A DNA stretch of 64,000 nt from Pseudarthrobacter chlorophenolicus A6 (lineage in GTDB: Bacteria > Actinomycetota > Actinomycetes > Actinomycetales > Micrococcaceae). A program made the position numbers and the translations under genes. The stretch spans positions 1-64,000 of the forward strand of contig NC_011886.1 in the NCBI RefSeq assembly GCF_000022025.1. The letters run 5' to 3'. This document shows positions 38,260-46,526 of the stretch, piece after piece (within the stretch, counting starts at the first letter, position 1; every line of letters starts with the position of its first letter). Under the pieces are notes generated by a model. That model was not told the origin of the DNA. It saw only the letters and a list, made by a program, of their open reading frames with translations, and made no database searches.

Positions 38260-39259
38260 CCACATTGCGCAGCGGCAGGCCGCCCGCCAGCTGCCGGATG
38301 TTCGCGGCGATGTCCCCGGCACGGCGCTCGAACGTCACCCGTGCGTGGCCCGAATGGTGCGGGGTGAGGACAGTGTTCTCCAGTTCCGTGAACGGCCATT
38401 CCGCCGGGGGAACCACGCCGCCGGCAGGCGTACCCCACCATACGTCCAGGCCGGCGCCGGCGATCCGCCGCTCCGAGAGGGCGGCGTAAAGTGCCCCCTG
38501 GTCCACCACGGCGCCGCGCGCCACGTTGATCAGGAACGCCGAGGGCTTCATCGCGCCCAGCTCTGCAGCACCAATCATTCCGCGGGTGTCCTCGGCAAGG
38601 GGCACGGTGACCACCACGACGTCGGAACCCGCCAGGAGGGCCGGCAGATCGGAGTTGCCGCCCACCCAGTCCAGCTGGACCCCTTCAGGCAGGGTGGCGG
38701 CCGGGTTGCGGCGCACGGCCCGGACCTTCATCCCCATGGCACCGGCAACACGGGCCACCTCCGCGCCGATGGATCCCAACCCCACCAGGCCGAGCGTCAG
38801 GTCGCTGAGCACGGGATGGAACGGAACGTCCGGGGTGGTGGCGATGGTCCGCCACTGGCCGTTCCGCACCTCGCGGTCCGCCCGGACCACATTCCGCGAC
38901 AACATCAGGGTGACCATCAGGACATGCTCCGCAATGGGCCGGGCATGGTGGAACGTATTGGCCACCGCGGCACCCGGCGCCAGGTGCGGGAAGGAAATTT
39001 TGTCGTAGCCGGCCCCGGTCACATGGACCAGCCGGACGTTGCCGGCAGCTTCCGCTTCATGCGGGGGAAGGGCGGAACAGACGACGACGTCGGCACGGGC
39101 AAGTGCCGCGGCCCGCCTTTCCGGGGGCCAATCCGCAGCCATGTCCCAGTGGTGCGCGCCGCCGTCGGACCTTAACGCCTCCTCGAAGCGGCTGATGATG
39201 GGATCGGTGACCACGATCCGAAGGGACTGGATACTGCCCGGCTCCGCAGGCGCGCTCAC
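38231..39259 (-). CDS. D-2-hydroxyacid dehydrogenase-family protein
   Basis: 342 residues. The Rossmann motif LGLVGLGSIGAEVA is near residue 158. The catalytic Arg (INVARGAVVD) and His (LTPHHSG) are retained. The usual Glu of the GLDVFxxEP motif is not seen: the sequence reads GLDVWWGTPAGG. Activity may be altered or use another acid. GTG 39259 overlaps the gudD stop by 4 bp (GTGA), so the two are one operon and the enzyme probably acts on a sugar-acid-derived keto or hydroxy acid. Confidence 0.85.
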   Translation of the reverse strand: MSAPAEPGSIQSLRIVVTDPIISRFEEALRSDGGAHHWDMAADWPPERRAAALARADVVVCSALPPHEAEAAGNVRLVHVTGAGYDKISFPHLAPGAAVANTFHHARPIAEHVLMVTLMLSRNVVRADREVRNGQWRTIATTPDVPFHPVLSDLTLGLVGLGSIGAEVARVAGAMGMKVRAVRRNPAATLPEGVQLDWVGGNSDLPALLAGSDVVVVTVPLAEDTRGMIGAAELGAMKPSAFLINVARGAVVDQGALYAALSERRIAGAGLDVWWGTPAGGVVPPAEWPFTELENTVLTPHHSGHARVTFERRAGDIAANIRQLAGGLPLRNVVRTDPAAVA

Positions 39260-40557
39260 CAGCGGGGGCTCTGCAGCTGGTAGGAGGGGTGGAGCCGCTG
39301 CATGTAGCCGGTATCGTCACGGCTGCGCAGCCCGCAGTCCAGGTACTGGCGGTGCAGGCGGTCCAGGGCGTCCCGGTCAATGATGATGCCGAGCCCGGGG
39401 GCCGTGGGAACCGCCACGCCGCCGTCGGTGAACCGGAGGACGCCGCCCTCGATGACGTCCTCCTCCGGGTCCTTCCACGGCCAGTGCGTATCGCAGGCGT
39501 AGTCGAGGTTGGGGGTGGCCGCCGCAAGGTGGACCATGGCGGCAAGGCTGATGCCAAGGTGGGAGTTTGAGTGCATCGACAGTCCCAGCCCGAAGGTTTC
39601 GGTGATCCCGGCCAGGAACTGGCTGCGCCGCAGGCCGCCCCAGAAGTGGTGGTCGGACAGGATGACGTCCACTGCTCCGGCCGCGACGGAGGGGGCCACG
39701 TCCGCGAAGCTGACAACGCACATGTTGGTGGCCAGCGGCATGCCCACTTCCCTGCGGACCGCGGCCATGCCCTCGATCCCCGGCGTGGGGTCCTCCAGGT
39801 ACTCCAGGACGCCGTCCAGTTCCTTCCCTACCCGGATGGAGGTCTCCACGGTCCAGGCGGCGTTGGGATCGATGCGCAGCGGCAGGTCCGGGAACTCCGC
39901 GCGGAGGGCCTGGATGGCGGCGATCTCCTCCTCGGGCGGGAAGACGCCGGCCTTCAGCTTCAGGGCGCCGAACCCGTAGCCGTCCACCATCGCCCGGGCC
40001 TGCCGGACAATGCCTTCCGGGTCCAGCGCAGCACCCCACCGGTCCGCCTCCTGGCCGGGATGCCCTTCCCACTTGTAGAACAGGTAGCCGCTGAACTGCA
40101 CGGAATCCCGGACTGCCCCGCCCAACAGGTCGCTGACGGGACGGCCCAGGAGCTTTCCCTGGATATCCAGGGCCGCCACGTCGAAGGCGGACAGGACGCG
40201 GTCCGCGGTGCTGGACCCGGTGACCATGCCGCTCATGCCGTGGCCACCCTCGATGGTGTCCACGCTCAGGGCCTGGGCGATGCGGCCGCGGAGGGTGTTG
40301 ATGTTGAACACGTCCACGCCAGTCAGAGAGTCGGCCGCCAGCTGCAACCGGGCGAGGTGGCCGGCGTCGCCGTAGGTCTCGCCGAAGCCTGAGACGCCGG
40401 AATCCGTGAGGACTTCGATGATGGCGCGCAGGGCGAAGGGTTCATGGACACCCACCGTGTTAAGGAGCGGCGGGTCCTTGAACGCGACGGGCGTGATGGT
40501 CACGCCGGTGATGCGTACCTGGCCGAGGTGGTGGGAAGGGTCGAATGCCGTGGTCAC
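39256..40557 (-). CDS. gudD: Glucarate dehydratase-like enolase-superfamily enzyme
   Basis: 433 residues. It dehydrates D-glucarate (or a related aldarate) to a 5-keto-4-deoxy acid. The glucarate-dehydratase hallmarks are ALKLKAGVF with the KxK base, RIDPNAAW and LEDPTPG metal ligands, SDHHFWGG with the Asp-His dyad, and HSNSHLGISLA. It starts at GTG 40557, divergent from lysR at 40680. No downstream aldolase (garL or kdgD type) is in the window. Confidence 0.9.
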   Translation of the reverse strand: MTTAFDPSHHLGQVRITGVTITPVAFKDPPLLNTVGVHEPFALRAIIEVLTDSGVSGFGETYGDAGHLARLQLAADSLTGVDVFNINTLRGRIAQALSVDTIEGGHGMSGMVTGSSTADRVLSAFDVAALDIQGKLLGRPVSDLLGGAVRDSVQFSGYLFYKWEGHPGQEADRWGAALDPEGIVRQARAMVDGYGFGALKLKAGVFPPEEEIAAIQALRAEFPDLPLRIDPNAAWTVETSIRVGKELDGVLEYLEDPTPGIEGMAAVRREVGMPLATNMCVVSFADVAPSVAAGAVDVILSDHHFWGGLRRSQFLAGITETFGLGLSMHSNSHLGISLAAMVHLAAATPNLDYACDTHWPWKDPEEDVIEGGVLRFTDGGVAVPTAPGLGIIIDRDALDRLHRQYLDCGLRSRDDTGYMQRLHPSYQLQSPRW

Positions 40558-40597
40558 TGCGTTGTGCTCCTCGAGTGGGCGAAGGGTTGCTTTGTGT

Positions 40598-40642
40598 GGT
40601 CCTGTTCACAGACGATATGGGAAGCAATCGATACAGGTCCAA
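40598..40642. promoter_or_regulatory. Inverted repeat in the gudD/lysR gap
   Basis: GGTCCTGT (40598-40605) faces ATACAGGTCC (40631-40640) across the 122-bp divergent promoter region, a layout usual for a LysR-regulated promoter. The 12-mer ATACAGGTCCAA (40631-40642) is shared with 31554-31565. The overall span of 45 bp is close to the 47 bp at the other site. Confidence 0.5.
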
Positions 40643-40679
40643 GCTAATTTCTGCACTCGACAATCCAGTAAAGGTATTG

Positions 40680-41600
40680 ATGTTTTCGCTGCCCCAGTTA
40701 GAAGCCTTCGTCGCCGTCGCCGAAGAACTGCATTTCGGCGCCGCCGCCGAACGGCTCAATATGACCCAGCCGCCGCTCAGCCGGCAGATCCAGATGCTGG
40801 AAAAGAAGCTCAACACCACGCTGTTCAGCCGGACAAGCCGCAAGGTGGAGCTGACCGCAGCCGGTGCCACCCTGCTGCCCAGGGCACGGCAAATCCTGGA
40901 CATGTGCATCAAGACGGACATGGACGTCCGCCGGGTTTCCTCCGGGCAGGCGGGAACCATCACCGTGGGCTACACGGCGATTGCCGGCCAGAGCGCGCTG
41001 CCCATGATGCTGCGCAAGGCCGCGGAGGGGATGCCCGGGGTGTCCTTTGTGCTGCGGGAACTGGTGTCCACGGACCAGATGGACGGACTGGTGAAGGGGA
41101 GCGTGGACATCGGCCTGCTGCGGCCCATCGTTGCCCGCCCCGGGGTGGTGTTCCGGCCGCTCATGCAGGACAGGCTGGTGGTGGCCGTGCCGGAGGGTAG
41201 CCCTGTGCTGGGCAACACCCGGATCCCGGACGGCCAGCCGCTGCCGCTGGGATCCCTGGACCGCCGCCCGCTGCTGATGTACTCCACCAAGGAAGCCCGG
41301 TACTTCCATGACCTGGTGCTGCGCCTGTTCGCCAGCGCCGGCGCCCACGCGAACATCACGCAGTATGCCAGCCAGGTCCCGGCGCTGCTGGCGTTCGTGC
41401 AGGCGGGGCTGGGCGTGACGCTGGTTCCTGCCTCGGCCATGGCCTTCGCTCCGCCCGGGGTGGAGTTCCACGAAATAGACGGCCGCCACGGCATGCAGGA
41501 ACTGAACCGGGTGGACCTGGAACTGGCGTGGAACGAGGAAACCGCAAACCCCGCGGTGCTGCGGCTCCTGGACCTGATTGGGGAGTCTGTGTCCGCTTAG
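40680..41600 (+). CDS. LysR-family transcriptional regulator
   Basis: 306 residues. The N-terminal winged helix-turn-helix (about 1-60, LEAFVAVAEELHFGAAAERL, QPPLSRQIQMLE) is followed by a two-lobed effector domain from about 90. ATG 40680 gives the standard LysR start, with AAAGG at 40669-40673. Divergence from gudD suggests it activates the dehydratase operon in response to a sugar acid. Its 3' end overlaps the convergent GntR gene by 4 bp. Confidence 0.92.
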   Translation: MFSLPQLEAFVAVAEELHFGAAAERLNMTQPPLSRQIQMLEKKLNTTLFSRTSRKVELTAAGATLLPRARQILDMCIKTDMDVRRVSSGQAGTITVGYTAIAGQSALPMMLRKAAEGMPGVSFVLRELVSTDQMDGLVKGSVDIGLLRPIVARPGVVFRPLMQDRLVVAVPEGSPVLGNTRIPDGQPLPLGSLDRRPLLMYSTKEARYFHDLVLRLFASAGAHANITQYASQVPALLAFVQAGLGVTLVPASAMAFAPPGVEFHEIDGRHGMQELNRVDLELAWNEETANPAVLRLLDLIGESVSA

Positions 41601-42301
41601 CTGGACGGCCGTGCGGAGGCCTTGAACCGGCGTCGGGAGTTGGCCAGGTGGCTGCGCATCGCGGCGGCGGCCGCAGCCTCGTCACCGTCGGCGATGGCGT
41701 CCAGGATGGACCGGTGCTCCTGGACCACCTGGTCGAAATGGTCCCGGGCGTAGTGCTCGACGCCGGTCATCAGCCGGGTGCGCGGCATGGCAATCATCGT
41801 CTGGCCCAGGGCTGCGAGGCAGTCGGAGTAATACGGGTTGCCGGAGGCCGCCGCCACCGCCCGGTGGAAGTCGAAGTCCGATTTCATGGCATGGGACGGG
41901 TGGCCAGCGCTGTCGGTGAAGGCCTCCAGCGCAGTGCCCACCGCCCGCAACTGCCGCTCGGTGTGGTTGCGCGCCGCCAGGGCCGCGGCCTCAGTCTCCA
42001 CGCCCATGCGGAATTCCAGCAGGTGCAGCCGGTCCTCGGTGGTGGCCACCGGACGGGCCCCGGGCACTGCCTGGGGCCCGTCCGACGGCGGCGTGAGGGC
42101 GAAGCTGCCGCGCCCCCGTTCGGTTTCCACGAGCCCTTCGGCCTGGAGCCTCGTCAGCGCGGCACGGACCACCGTCCGGCTCACGCCGAAGTCGCTGATC
42201 AGGGTGTTTTCGCTGGGAAGCTTCTCACCCGGCTGGATGATGCCGTCAACAATGCGGTTGCGAAGGTCGGCGGCGAGGTCCGCGGTGAGGTTCCGGCTCA
42301 T
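41597..42301 (-). CDS. FadR-type GntR transcriptional regulator
   Basis: 234 residues. The winged helix (about 8-70; PGEKLPSENTLISDFGVSRTVVRAALTRLQAEGLV) precedes an all-helical FCD effector domain (about 90-225), whose FDFHRAVAAASGN and HRSI segments carry the metal-binding Asp and His. FCD regulators respond to organic acids. It lies 23 bp downstream of the enolase-superfamily gene and is probably cotranscribed from the promoter at 43497-43525. Confidence 0.92.
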   Translation of the reverse strand: MSRNLTADLAADLRNRIVDGIIQPGEKLPSENTLISDFGVSRTVVRAALTRLQAEGLVETERGRGSFALTPPSDGPQAVPGARPVATTEDRLHLLEFRMGVETEAAALAARNHTERQLRAVGTALEAFTDSAGHPSHAMKSDFDFHRAVAAASGNPYYSDCLAALGQTMIAMPRTRLMTGVEHYARDHFDQVVQEHRSILDAIADGDEAAAAAAMRSHLANSRRRFKASARPSS

Positions 42302-42324
42302 GGCTCAAGGTTACGGCTTTGGCG

Positions 42325-43452
42325 TTACGCGCCGAACTCCACGGAATCGGTGGTCCAGGCGCGGGCCTGGTCGCTGAGCGTGACGCCAAGGCCCGGGCGG
42401 TCCGGAACGATCATGCGGCCGTCCTTGGTTTCCAGGCGCTCGTTGAACAGCGGGTCCAGCCAGTCGAAGTGCTCCACCCACGGTTCGCGGGGGTAGGCCG
42501 CGGCGAGGTGCAGGTGGATTTCCATGGCGAAGTGCGGTGCGAGGCCCAGGCCGCGTTCATCCGCGAGGGCGGCGAGGCGGAGGAACTGGGTGATGCCGCC
42601 GACGCGCGGGGCGTCGGGCTGGATGATGTCGCAGCCGTTGGCGGCGATGAGGCCCTTGTGCTCGGCCACGGAGGCCAGCATTTCACCGGTGGCGATGGGG
42701 GTGTCCAGGACCTGGGCCAGGTGGGCGTGGCCTTCGAAGTCGTAGGCATCCAGCGGCTCTTCGATCCAGACCAGGTTGAATTCCTCGAGGCGGCGGCCCA
42801 TGCGCAGGGCCGTGGCGCGGTCCCACTGCTGGTTCGCGTCCACCATCAGCGGGACATCCCAGCCGATGTGTTCGCGGATGCCGGCCACGCGGCGCAGGTC
42901 TTCGGCGGAGTCCGGCAGGCCCACCTTGATCTTGATGCCGCCAATGCCCTCCTCGATTGACTGGGTGGCGCGGGCCTTGACCTCGTCCAGGGTGGCGTTG
43001 AGGAAGCCGCCGGAAGTGTTGTAGGTCTGCACGGAATCGCGGTAGGAGCCCAGGAACTTGGCCAGGGGGAGGCCGGCGCGCTTGGCCTTGAGGTCGTAGA
43101 GGGCGATGTCGATGGCGGCCAGGGCCTGGGTGGCGACGCCGGAACGGCCCACTGAAGCGCCGGCCCACAGGAGCTTGGTGTAAATCTTGGCGATGTCGTT
43201 GGGGTCCTCGCCGATGATGCCCTCGGCTACTTCCTTGGCGTGGGCGTACTGGGCCGGGCCGCCGGCGCGCTTGGAGTAGCTGAAGCCGATGCCGGAGTGG
43301 CCCAGTTCGGTGGTGATTTCGGCGAAGAGGAAGACCACCTCGGTCATGGGCTTCTGCCGGCCCGTGAAGACCTTGGCGTCGCTGATGGGAACAGCAAGGG
43401 GAAGGCGGGCGGTGGACAGCTTGACGTGCCGGATGAGGTCGACGGTGCTCAT
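42325..43452 (-). CDS. Enolase-superfamily dehydratase, talarate/galactarate dehydratase-like
   Basis: 375 residues of the mandelate racemase group. GIKIKVG carries the KxK base, and DANQQW, IEEPL and GEML supply the metal ligands; DAPRVGG and HFAMEIHLHLA supply the Asp-His dyad. This pattern resembles L-talarate/galactarate dehydratases more than muconate cycloisomerase; the exact aldarate is not certain. AGGAG precedes ATG 43452. It heads a two-gene operon with the GntR regulator. Confidence 0.88.
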   Translation of the reverse strand: MSTVDLIRHVKLSTARLPLAVPISDAKVFTGRQKPMTEVVFLFAEITTELGHSGIGFSYSKRAGGPAQYAHAKEVAEGIIGEDPNDIAKIYTKLLWAGASVGRSGVATQALAAIDIALYDLKAKRAGLPLAKFLGSYRDSVQTYNTSGGFLNATLDEVKARATQSIEEGIGGIKIKVGLPDSAEDLRRVAGIREHIGWDVPLMVDANQQWDRATALRMGRRLEEFNLVWIEEPLDAYDFEGHAHLAQVLDTPIATGEMLASVAEHKGLIAANGCDIIQPDAPRVGGITQFLRLAALADERGLGLAPHFAMEIHLHLAAAYPREPWVEHFDWLDPLFNERLETKDGRMIVPDRPGLGVTLSDQARAWTTDSVEFGA

Positions 43453-43496
43453 GAATTCTCCTAAGGGCGGGACTGGGCTCCTTCGCCCACCTTCTT

Positions 43497-43525
43497 AGGA
43501 TACAAGTTTATAACTTGTACTACAA
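43497..43525 (-). promoter_or_regulatory. Promoter with palindromic operator in the spacer
   Basis: On the minus strand TTGTAG (43525-43520) and TATCCT (43502-43497) are 17 bp apart. A perfect palindrome, TACAAGTT-3 nt-AACTTGTA (43501-43519), essentially fills the spacer. The form fits a FadR/GntR operator, so the GntR protein encoded downstream in the operon probably represses it. Confidence 0.65.
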
Positions 43526-43560
43526 GCATGATTTCGCCAGCCTCGTTATTTGCTTCCGGG

Positions 43561-44298
43561 TCAGTCCGCCGTGCGGAGTCCTCCCAGCCCCGCCACCAGG
43601 GCATCCAGGCCCAGCGTGAAGGCGGCGTCGGCGGCCGGCACCCCTTCGCCTGTGGATCCGCGGACGGCGGCGGAGAAGTATGGCGTGGATTCGGCCATGG
43701 TGCCCGGGTCGAAAATGTCCTCCGGTGCGGTGACGTCGTAGGCTGAGCCGAAAATGAAGGACTCGAGTGCCACGATGGCGGAGATGATCCGCTCCTGGGG
43801 GAATCCGGCGTCGAGGAATCCCTTGCTGACCGTCTCGTACATGGCCAGCGTCTGGGGTGCGTCGGTCACCGGCAGGACGGCGATGACCGGAATCAGCGGT
43901 GTGTGCTCGGCAAAGACGTTGCGGTAACTCCAGGCCCACGTGCGGACCGCTTCATCCCACGGGGCGGCGCCAAAGGATGAAACGTCCACCAGGGACATCA
44001 GGTGGTCCTCCACCAGCAGCAGGACGTCCTGCTTCGACGACACGTGGTTGTAGAGCGCTGAGGGCGCCACGTCGAGGATTTTTGCCAGGGCGGCCATGGT
44101 AAGCCCGTCGTATCCCTTCCGGCTGACAAGTTCCAGGGCCGCTGAGGTGATCCCCGCCTTATCCAGCACAGCGGAGGATGGCCGTCCGGCGCGCCGTCGC
44201 CGCGAACCGCCGTCGGTGGCCTGGCGTTGCTGTGCTGCTGGTACTGCCGGCAATTGCTGCCCTTTCCTCGGTGTCCTCCGCATTATTGCATCAGGCAC
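43561..44298 (-). CDS. TetR-family regulator divergent from putrescine oxidase
   Basis: Up to 245 residues. The helix-turn-helix (about 50-92; ALELVSRKGYDGLTMAALAKILDVAPSALYNHVSSK) sits after an Arg-rich N-terminal extension, and the rest is the ligand-binding domain. The start is uncertain: GTG 44298, ATG 44283, or a TTG near 44253 that follows a GAGGAAAGG stretch. The gene is divergent from putrescine oxidase, with a 21-bp palindrome in between. That palindrome recurs before agmatine deiminase, so this is the prime candidate for a polyamine-responsive repressor. Confidence 0.85.
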   Translation of the reverse strand: MPDAIMRRTPRKGQQLPAVPAAQQRQATDGGSRRRRAGRPSSAVLDKAGITSAALELVSRKGYDGLTMAALAKILDVAPSALYNHVSSKQDVLLLVEDHLMSLVDVSSFGAAPWDEAVRTWAWSYRNVFAEHTPLIPVIAVLPVTDAPQTLAMYETVSKGFLDAGFPQERIISAIVALESFIFGSAYDVTAPEDIFDPGTMAESTPYFSAAVRGSTGEGVPAADAAFTLGLDALVAGLGGLRTAD

Positions 44299-44321
44299 TT
44301 CCGCTGCCCGGCCGGACGGGC

Positions 44322-44353
44322 TATAGTTCTAGTAAATGAATGCCATTCATTTA
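44322..44353 (+). promoter_or_regulatory. Promoter and TetR operator of putrescine oxidase
   Basis: TATAGT (44322-44327), 17 bp after a weak TTCCGC, is a good -10. A perfect palindrome TAAATGAATG-C-CATTCATTTA covers 44333-44353, at the predicted transcription start. The same palindrome, differing only in the central base, lies at 60993-61013. Confidence 0.75.
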
Positions 44354-44389
44354 GTGGTTTCCATCACCCGGGACCGCAGAGAGGACATC

Positions 44390-45781
44390 ATGCTGAACCT
44401 GAACCGCGACGTCGTTGTCGTAGGGGCCGGGCCGTCCGGACTCACGGCCGCCCGTGAACTGAAGAAGGCTGGCCTCAGTGTCGCCGTGCTTGAGGCCCGC
44501 GACCGCGTGGGCGGGCGCACCTGGACCGGAACTGTGGATGGAGCCACGCTGGAAATCGGCGGCCAATGGGTATCCCCGGACCAGGAAGCCCTCCTGGAAC
44601 TGCTCCAGGAACTGAACCTGGAAACCTACCCTCGCTACCGCGACGGCGAGTCCGTCTACATCGGCTCGGACGGCGTCCCCGTGCGCTACACCGGCGACTC
44701 ATTCCCCGTGGACCCGGAAACCGCCGTCGAAATGGACCGTCTGGTGGCCATCCTGGACCAGCTCGCGGCCGAAATTGGACCCGCCGAGCCGTGGGCGCAC
44801 CCGAAGGCCCGGGACCTGGACACCATCTCGTTCCACCACTGGCTGCGGCAGAACTCGGCCAGCGAGGAAGCCTGCAAGAACATCGGCCTGTTCATCGCCG
44901 GCGGCATGCTCACCAAGCCCGCGCACTCCTTCTCTGCCCTGCAGGCCGTGCTCATGGCAGCGTCCGCGGGCTCCTTCACCAACCTCACGGACGAGGACTT
45001 CATCCTCGACCGGCGGGTTGTCGGCGGCATGCAGCAGGTCTCGCAACTGCTGGCGCAGGACCTGGGCGACGACGTCGTCCTTAATTCACCAGTGCGCACC
45101 ATTAATTGGGAGCCCGACGCCGAGGGCGGGCACCGCGTTACCGTCCAATCGGACCGCGCCACCGTCAATGCCCGGTTCGTCATCATGGCTGTCCCGCCCA
45201 ACCTGTACTCGCGCGTCTCCTTCAACCCGCCGCTGCCGCGCCGCCAGCATCAGATGCACCAGCACCAGTCCCTGGGCCTGGTCATCAAGGTCCACGCCGT
45301 GTACGCCACCCCGTTCTGGCGGGACAAGGGGCTCTCCGGGACCGGCTTCGGCGCCGACGCCCTGGTCCAGGAGGTCTACGACAACACCAATCATGGCGAT
45401 GCCCGCGGCACCCTGGTGGGCTTCGTGTCCGATGAGAAGGCCGACGCCGTCTTCGAGTTGAGTGCCGAAGAACGCAAGGAGGCGATCCTGGCCTCCGTCG
45501 CCGGTTACCTCGGCGACGAGGCGCTCACCCCCGAGGTGTACTACGAATCCGATTGGGGTTCCGAGGAATGGACCCGCGGCGCCTACGCTGCCAGCTACGA
45601 TCTCGGCGGCCTGCACCGGTACGGGAAGGACCAGCACGCCCCGGTGGGCCCCATCTACTGGTCCTCCTCCGACCTTGCCGCCGAGGGCTACCAGCATGTG
45701 GACGGTGCCATCCGGATGGGCCGCCGCACCGCGGAACGAATCGCTGAAGTGGCGCGCGTGTCCGTTCCCGCGGGTGCCTGA
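44390..45781 (+). CDS. puo: Putrescine oxidase (flavin monoamine oxidase family)
   Basis: 463 residues. It oxidises putrescine with O2 to 4-aminobutanal, ammonia and H2O2 using FAD. The dinucleotide motif VVVVGAGPSGLTAA is at 8-21 and the second FAD motif LEARDRVGGRTW follows. The sequence GGQWVSPDQ, LFIAGGMLTKPAHSFSALQA and the HQMHQHQSLGLVIKVHAVY segment closely match known Kocuria/Rhodococcus putrescine oxidases as recalled. ATG 44390 has GAGAGGA at 44379-44385; the ATG at 44336 lies in the operator and is rejected. Confidence 0.9.
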   Translation: MLNLNRDVVVVGAGPSGLTAARELKKAGLSVAVLEARDRVGGRTWTGTVDGATLEIGGQWVSPDQEALLELLQELNLETYPRYRDGESVYIGSDGVPVRYTGDSFPVDPETAVEMDRLVAILDQLAAEIGPAEPWAHPKARDLDTISFHHWLRQNSASEEACKNIGLFIAGGMLTKPAHSFSALQAVLMAASAGSFTNLTDEDFILDRRVVGGMQQVSQLLAQDLGDDVVLNSPVRTINWEPDAEGGHRVTVQSDRATVNARFVIMAVPPNLYSRVSFNPPLPRRQHQMHQHQSLGLVIKVHAVYATPFWRDKGLSGTGFGADALVQEVYDNTNHGDARGTLVGFVSDEKADAVFELSAEERKEAILASVAGYLGDEALTPEVYYESDWGSEEWTRGAYAASYDLGGLHRYGKDQHAPVGPIYWSSSDLAAEGYQHVDGAIRMGRRTAERIAEVARVSVPAGA

Positions 45782-45790
45782 CCCCGCTGG

Positions 45791-45810
45791 CAAATAAGCA
45801 TGCTTACTAA
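45791..45810. promoter_or_regulatory. Palindromic site before the PPOX stress gene
   Basis: TAAGCATGCTTA (45795-45806) is a perfect 12-bp palindrome extended on the right by CTAA. The same core lies before the marR gene (53305-53316) and a variant lies at 53143-53162. It is a candidate MarR operator, 50 bp before the start codon. Confidence 0.6.
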
Positions 45811-45859
45811 TAGGCTGGCGGTGGGGAGCGTCCCCGACTCCAGACGAACGAGGTGAAGC

Positions 45860-46342
45860 ATGACTGACCCCCAGGGCATCAGCAAGGTTACTGAGATCAT
45901 CAACGATTCCAAGATCGGCATGGTCACCACCATCAACGAAGAAGGCGCCCTCGTCAGCCGGCCGCTGGCCGTCCAGGAGGTCAAGGACGACGGCGACATG
46001 TGGTTCTTCACCGGGCTTGGCACCTCGCAGGTTGCGCACGTCCGCGCGGACTCCCGCGTGAACGTTTCCTTCGGCAAGAAGACGGAGTGGGTCTCCGTTG
46101 CCGGGACCGCCGAGGTGGTCACCGACCGCGCGAAGATCCACGAAATGTGGAACCAGGTTGTCGAAGCGTGGTTCCCGGACGGCCCGGACACTCCCGAGGT
46201 TTGCCTCCTGCGGGTGGACTCGGACTCGGCCGAGTACTGGACCAGCCCCGGCGGCACGGCAGCCACGGTGCTGCAGTGGGTCAAGTCCAAGGTGACAAAC
46301 AGCCGGATGAGCGTCGGTGAAAGCGGAACAGTGGAGCTCTAG
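45860..46342 (+). CDS. Pyridoxamine 5'-phosphate oxidase-family (general stress 26-like) protein
   Basis: 160 residues with the split-barrel flavin-binding fold (KIGMVTTINEEGALVSRPLAVQ, DMWFFTGLGTSQVAHVRADSRV, YWTSPGG). Members bind FMN, FAD or F420; the redox substrate is unknown. GAGGTGAAG at 45850-45858 precedes ATG 45860. A palindrome shared with the marR promoter and a strong terminator bracket it as a single-gene unit, so a stress role under MarR control is inferred. Confidence 0.87.
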   Translation: MTDPQGISKVTEIINDSKIGMVTTINEEGALVSRPLAVQEVKDDGDMWFFTGLGTSQVAHVRADSRVNVSFGKKTEWVSVAGTAEVVTDRAKIHEMWNQVVEAWFPDGPDTPEVCLLRVDSDSAEYWTSPGGTAATVLQWVKSKVTNSRMSVGESGTVEL

Positions 46343-46357
46343 GTCCGCCTGAACCCG

Positions 46358-46395
46358 GGGGCGGGGCAGCGATAACGCTGCCCCGCCCCTTTTTT
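46358..46395 (+). terminator. Rho-independent terminator after the PPOX gene
   Basis: GGGGCGGGGCAGCG (46358-46371) and CGCTGCCCCGCCCC (46376-46389) form a 14-bp perfect stem with an ATAA loop followed by six T residues. Confidence 0.95.
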
Positions 46396-46446
46396 GTGTG
46401 CCACAGAATGCTTCCAAAGCGCCATGGGGGCGCGTCGGGGGGAGTG

Positions 46447-46503
46447 TTGACACCGGCATTTCCACGACTGTACCTTTAAGTACACTATGAACCAATCGGT
46501 ACA
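46447..46503 (+). promoter_or_regulatory. Promoter and probable TetR operator of the DUF1348 gene
   Basis: TTGACA (46447-46452) and TACCTT (46471-46476) are 18 bp apart. GAACCAATCGGTACA (46489-46503), with ACC/GGT arms, lies at the predicted transcription start and resembles TetR/AcrR operators. The TetR gene is second in this operon. Confidence 0.55.
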
Positions 46504-46526
46504 AAGCGACGATGAAAGGAACTCCG

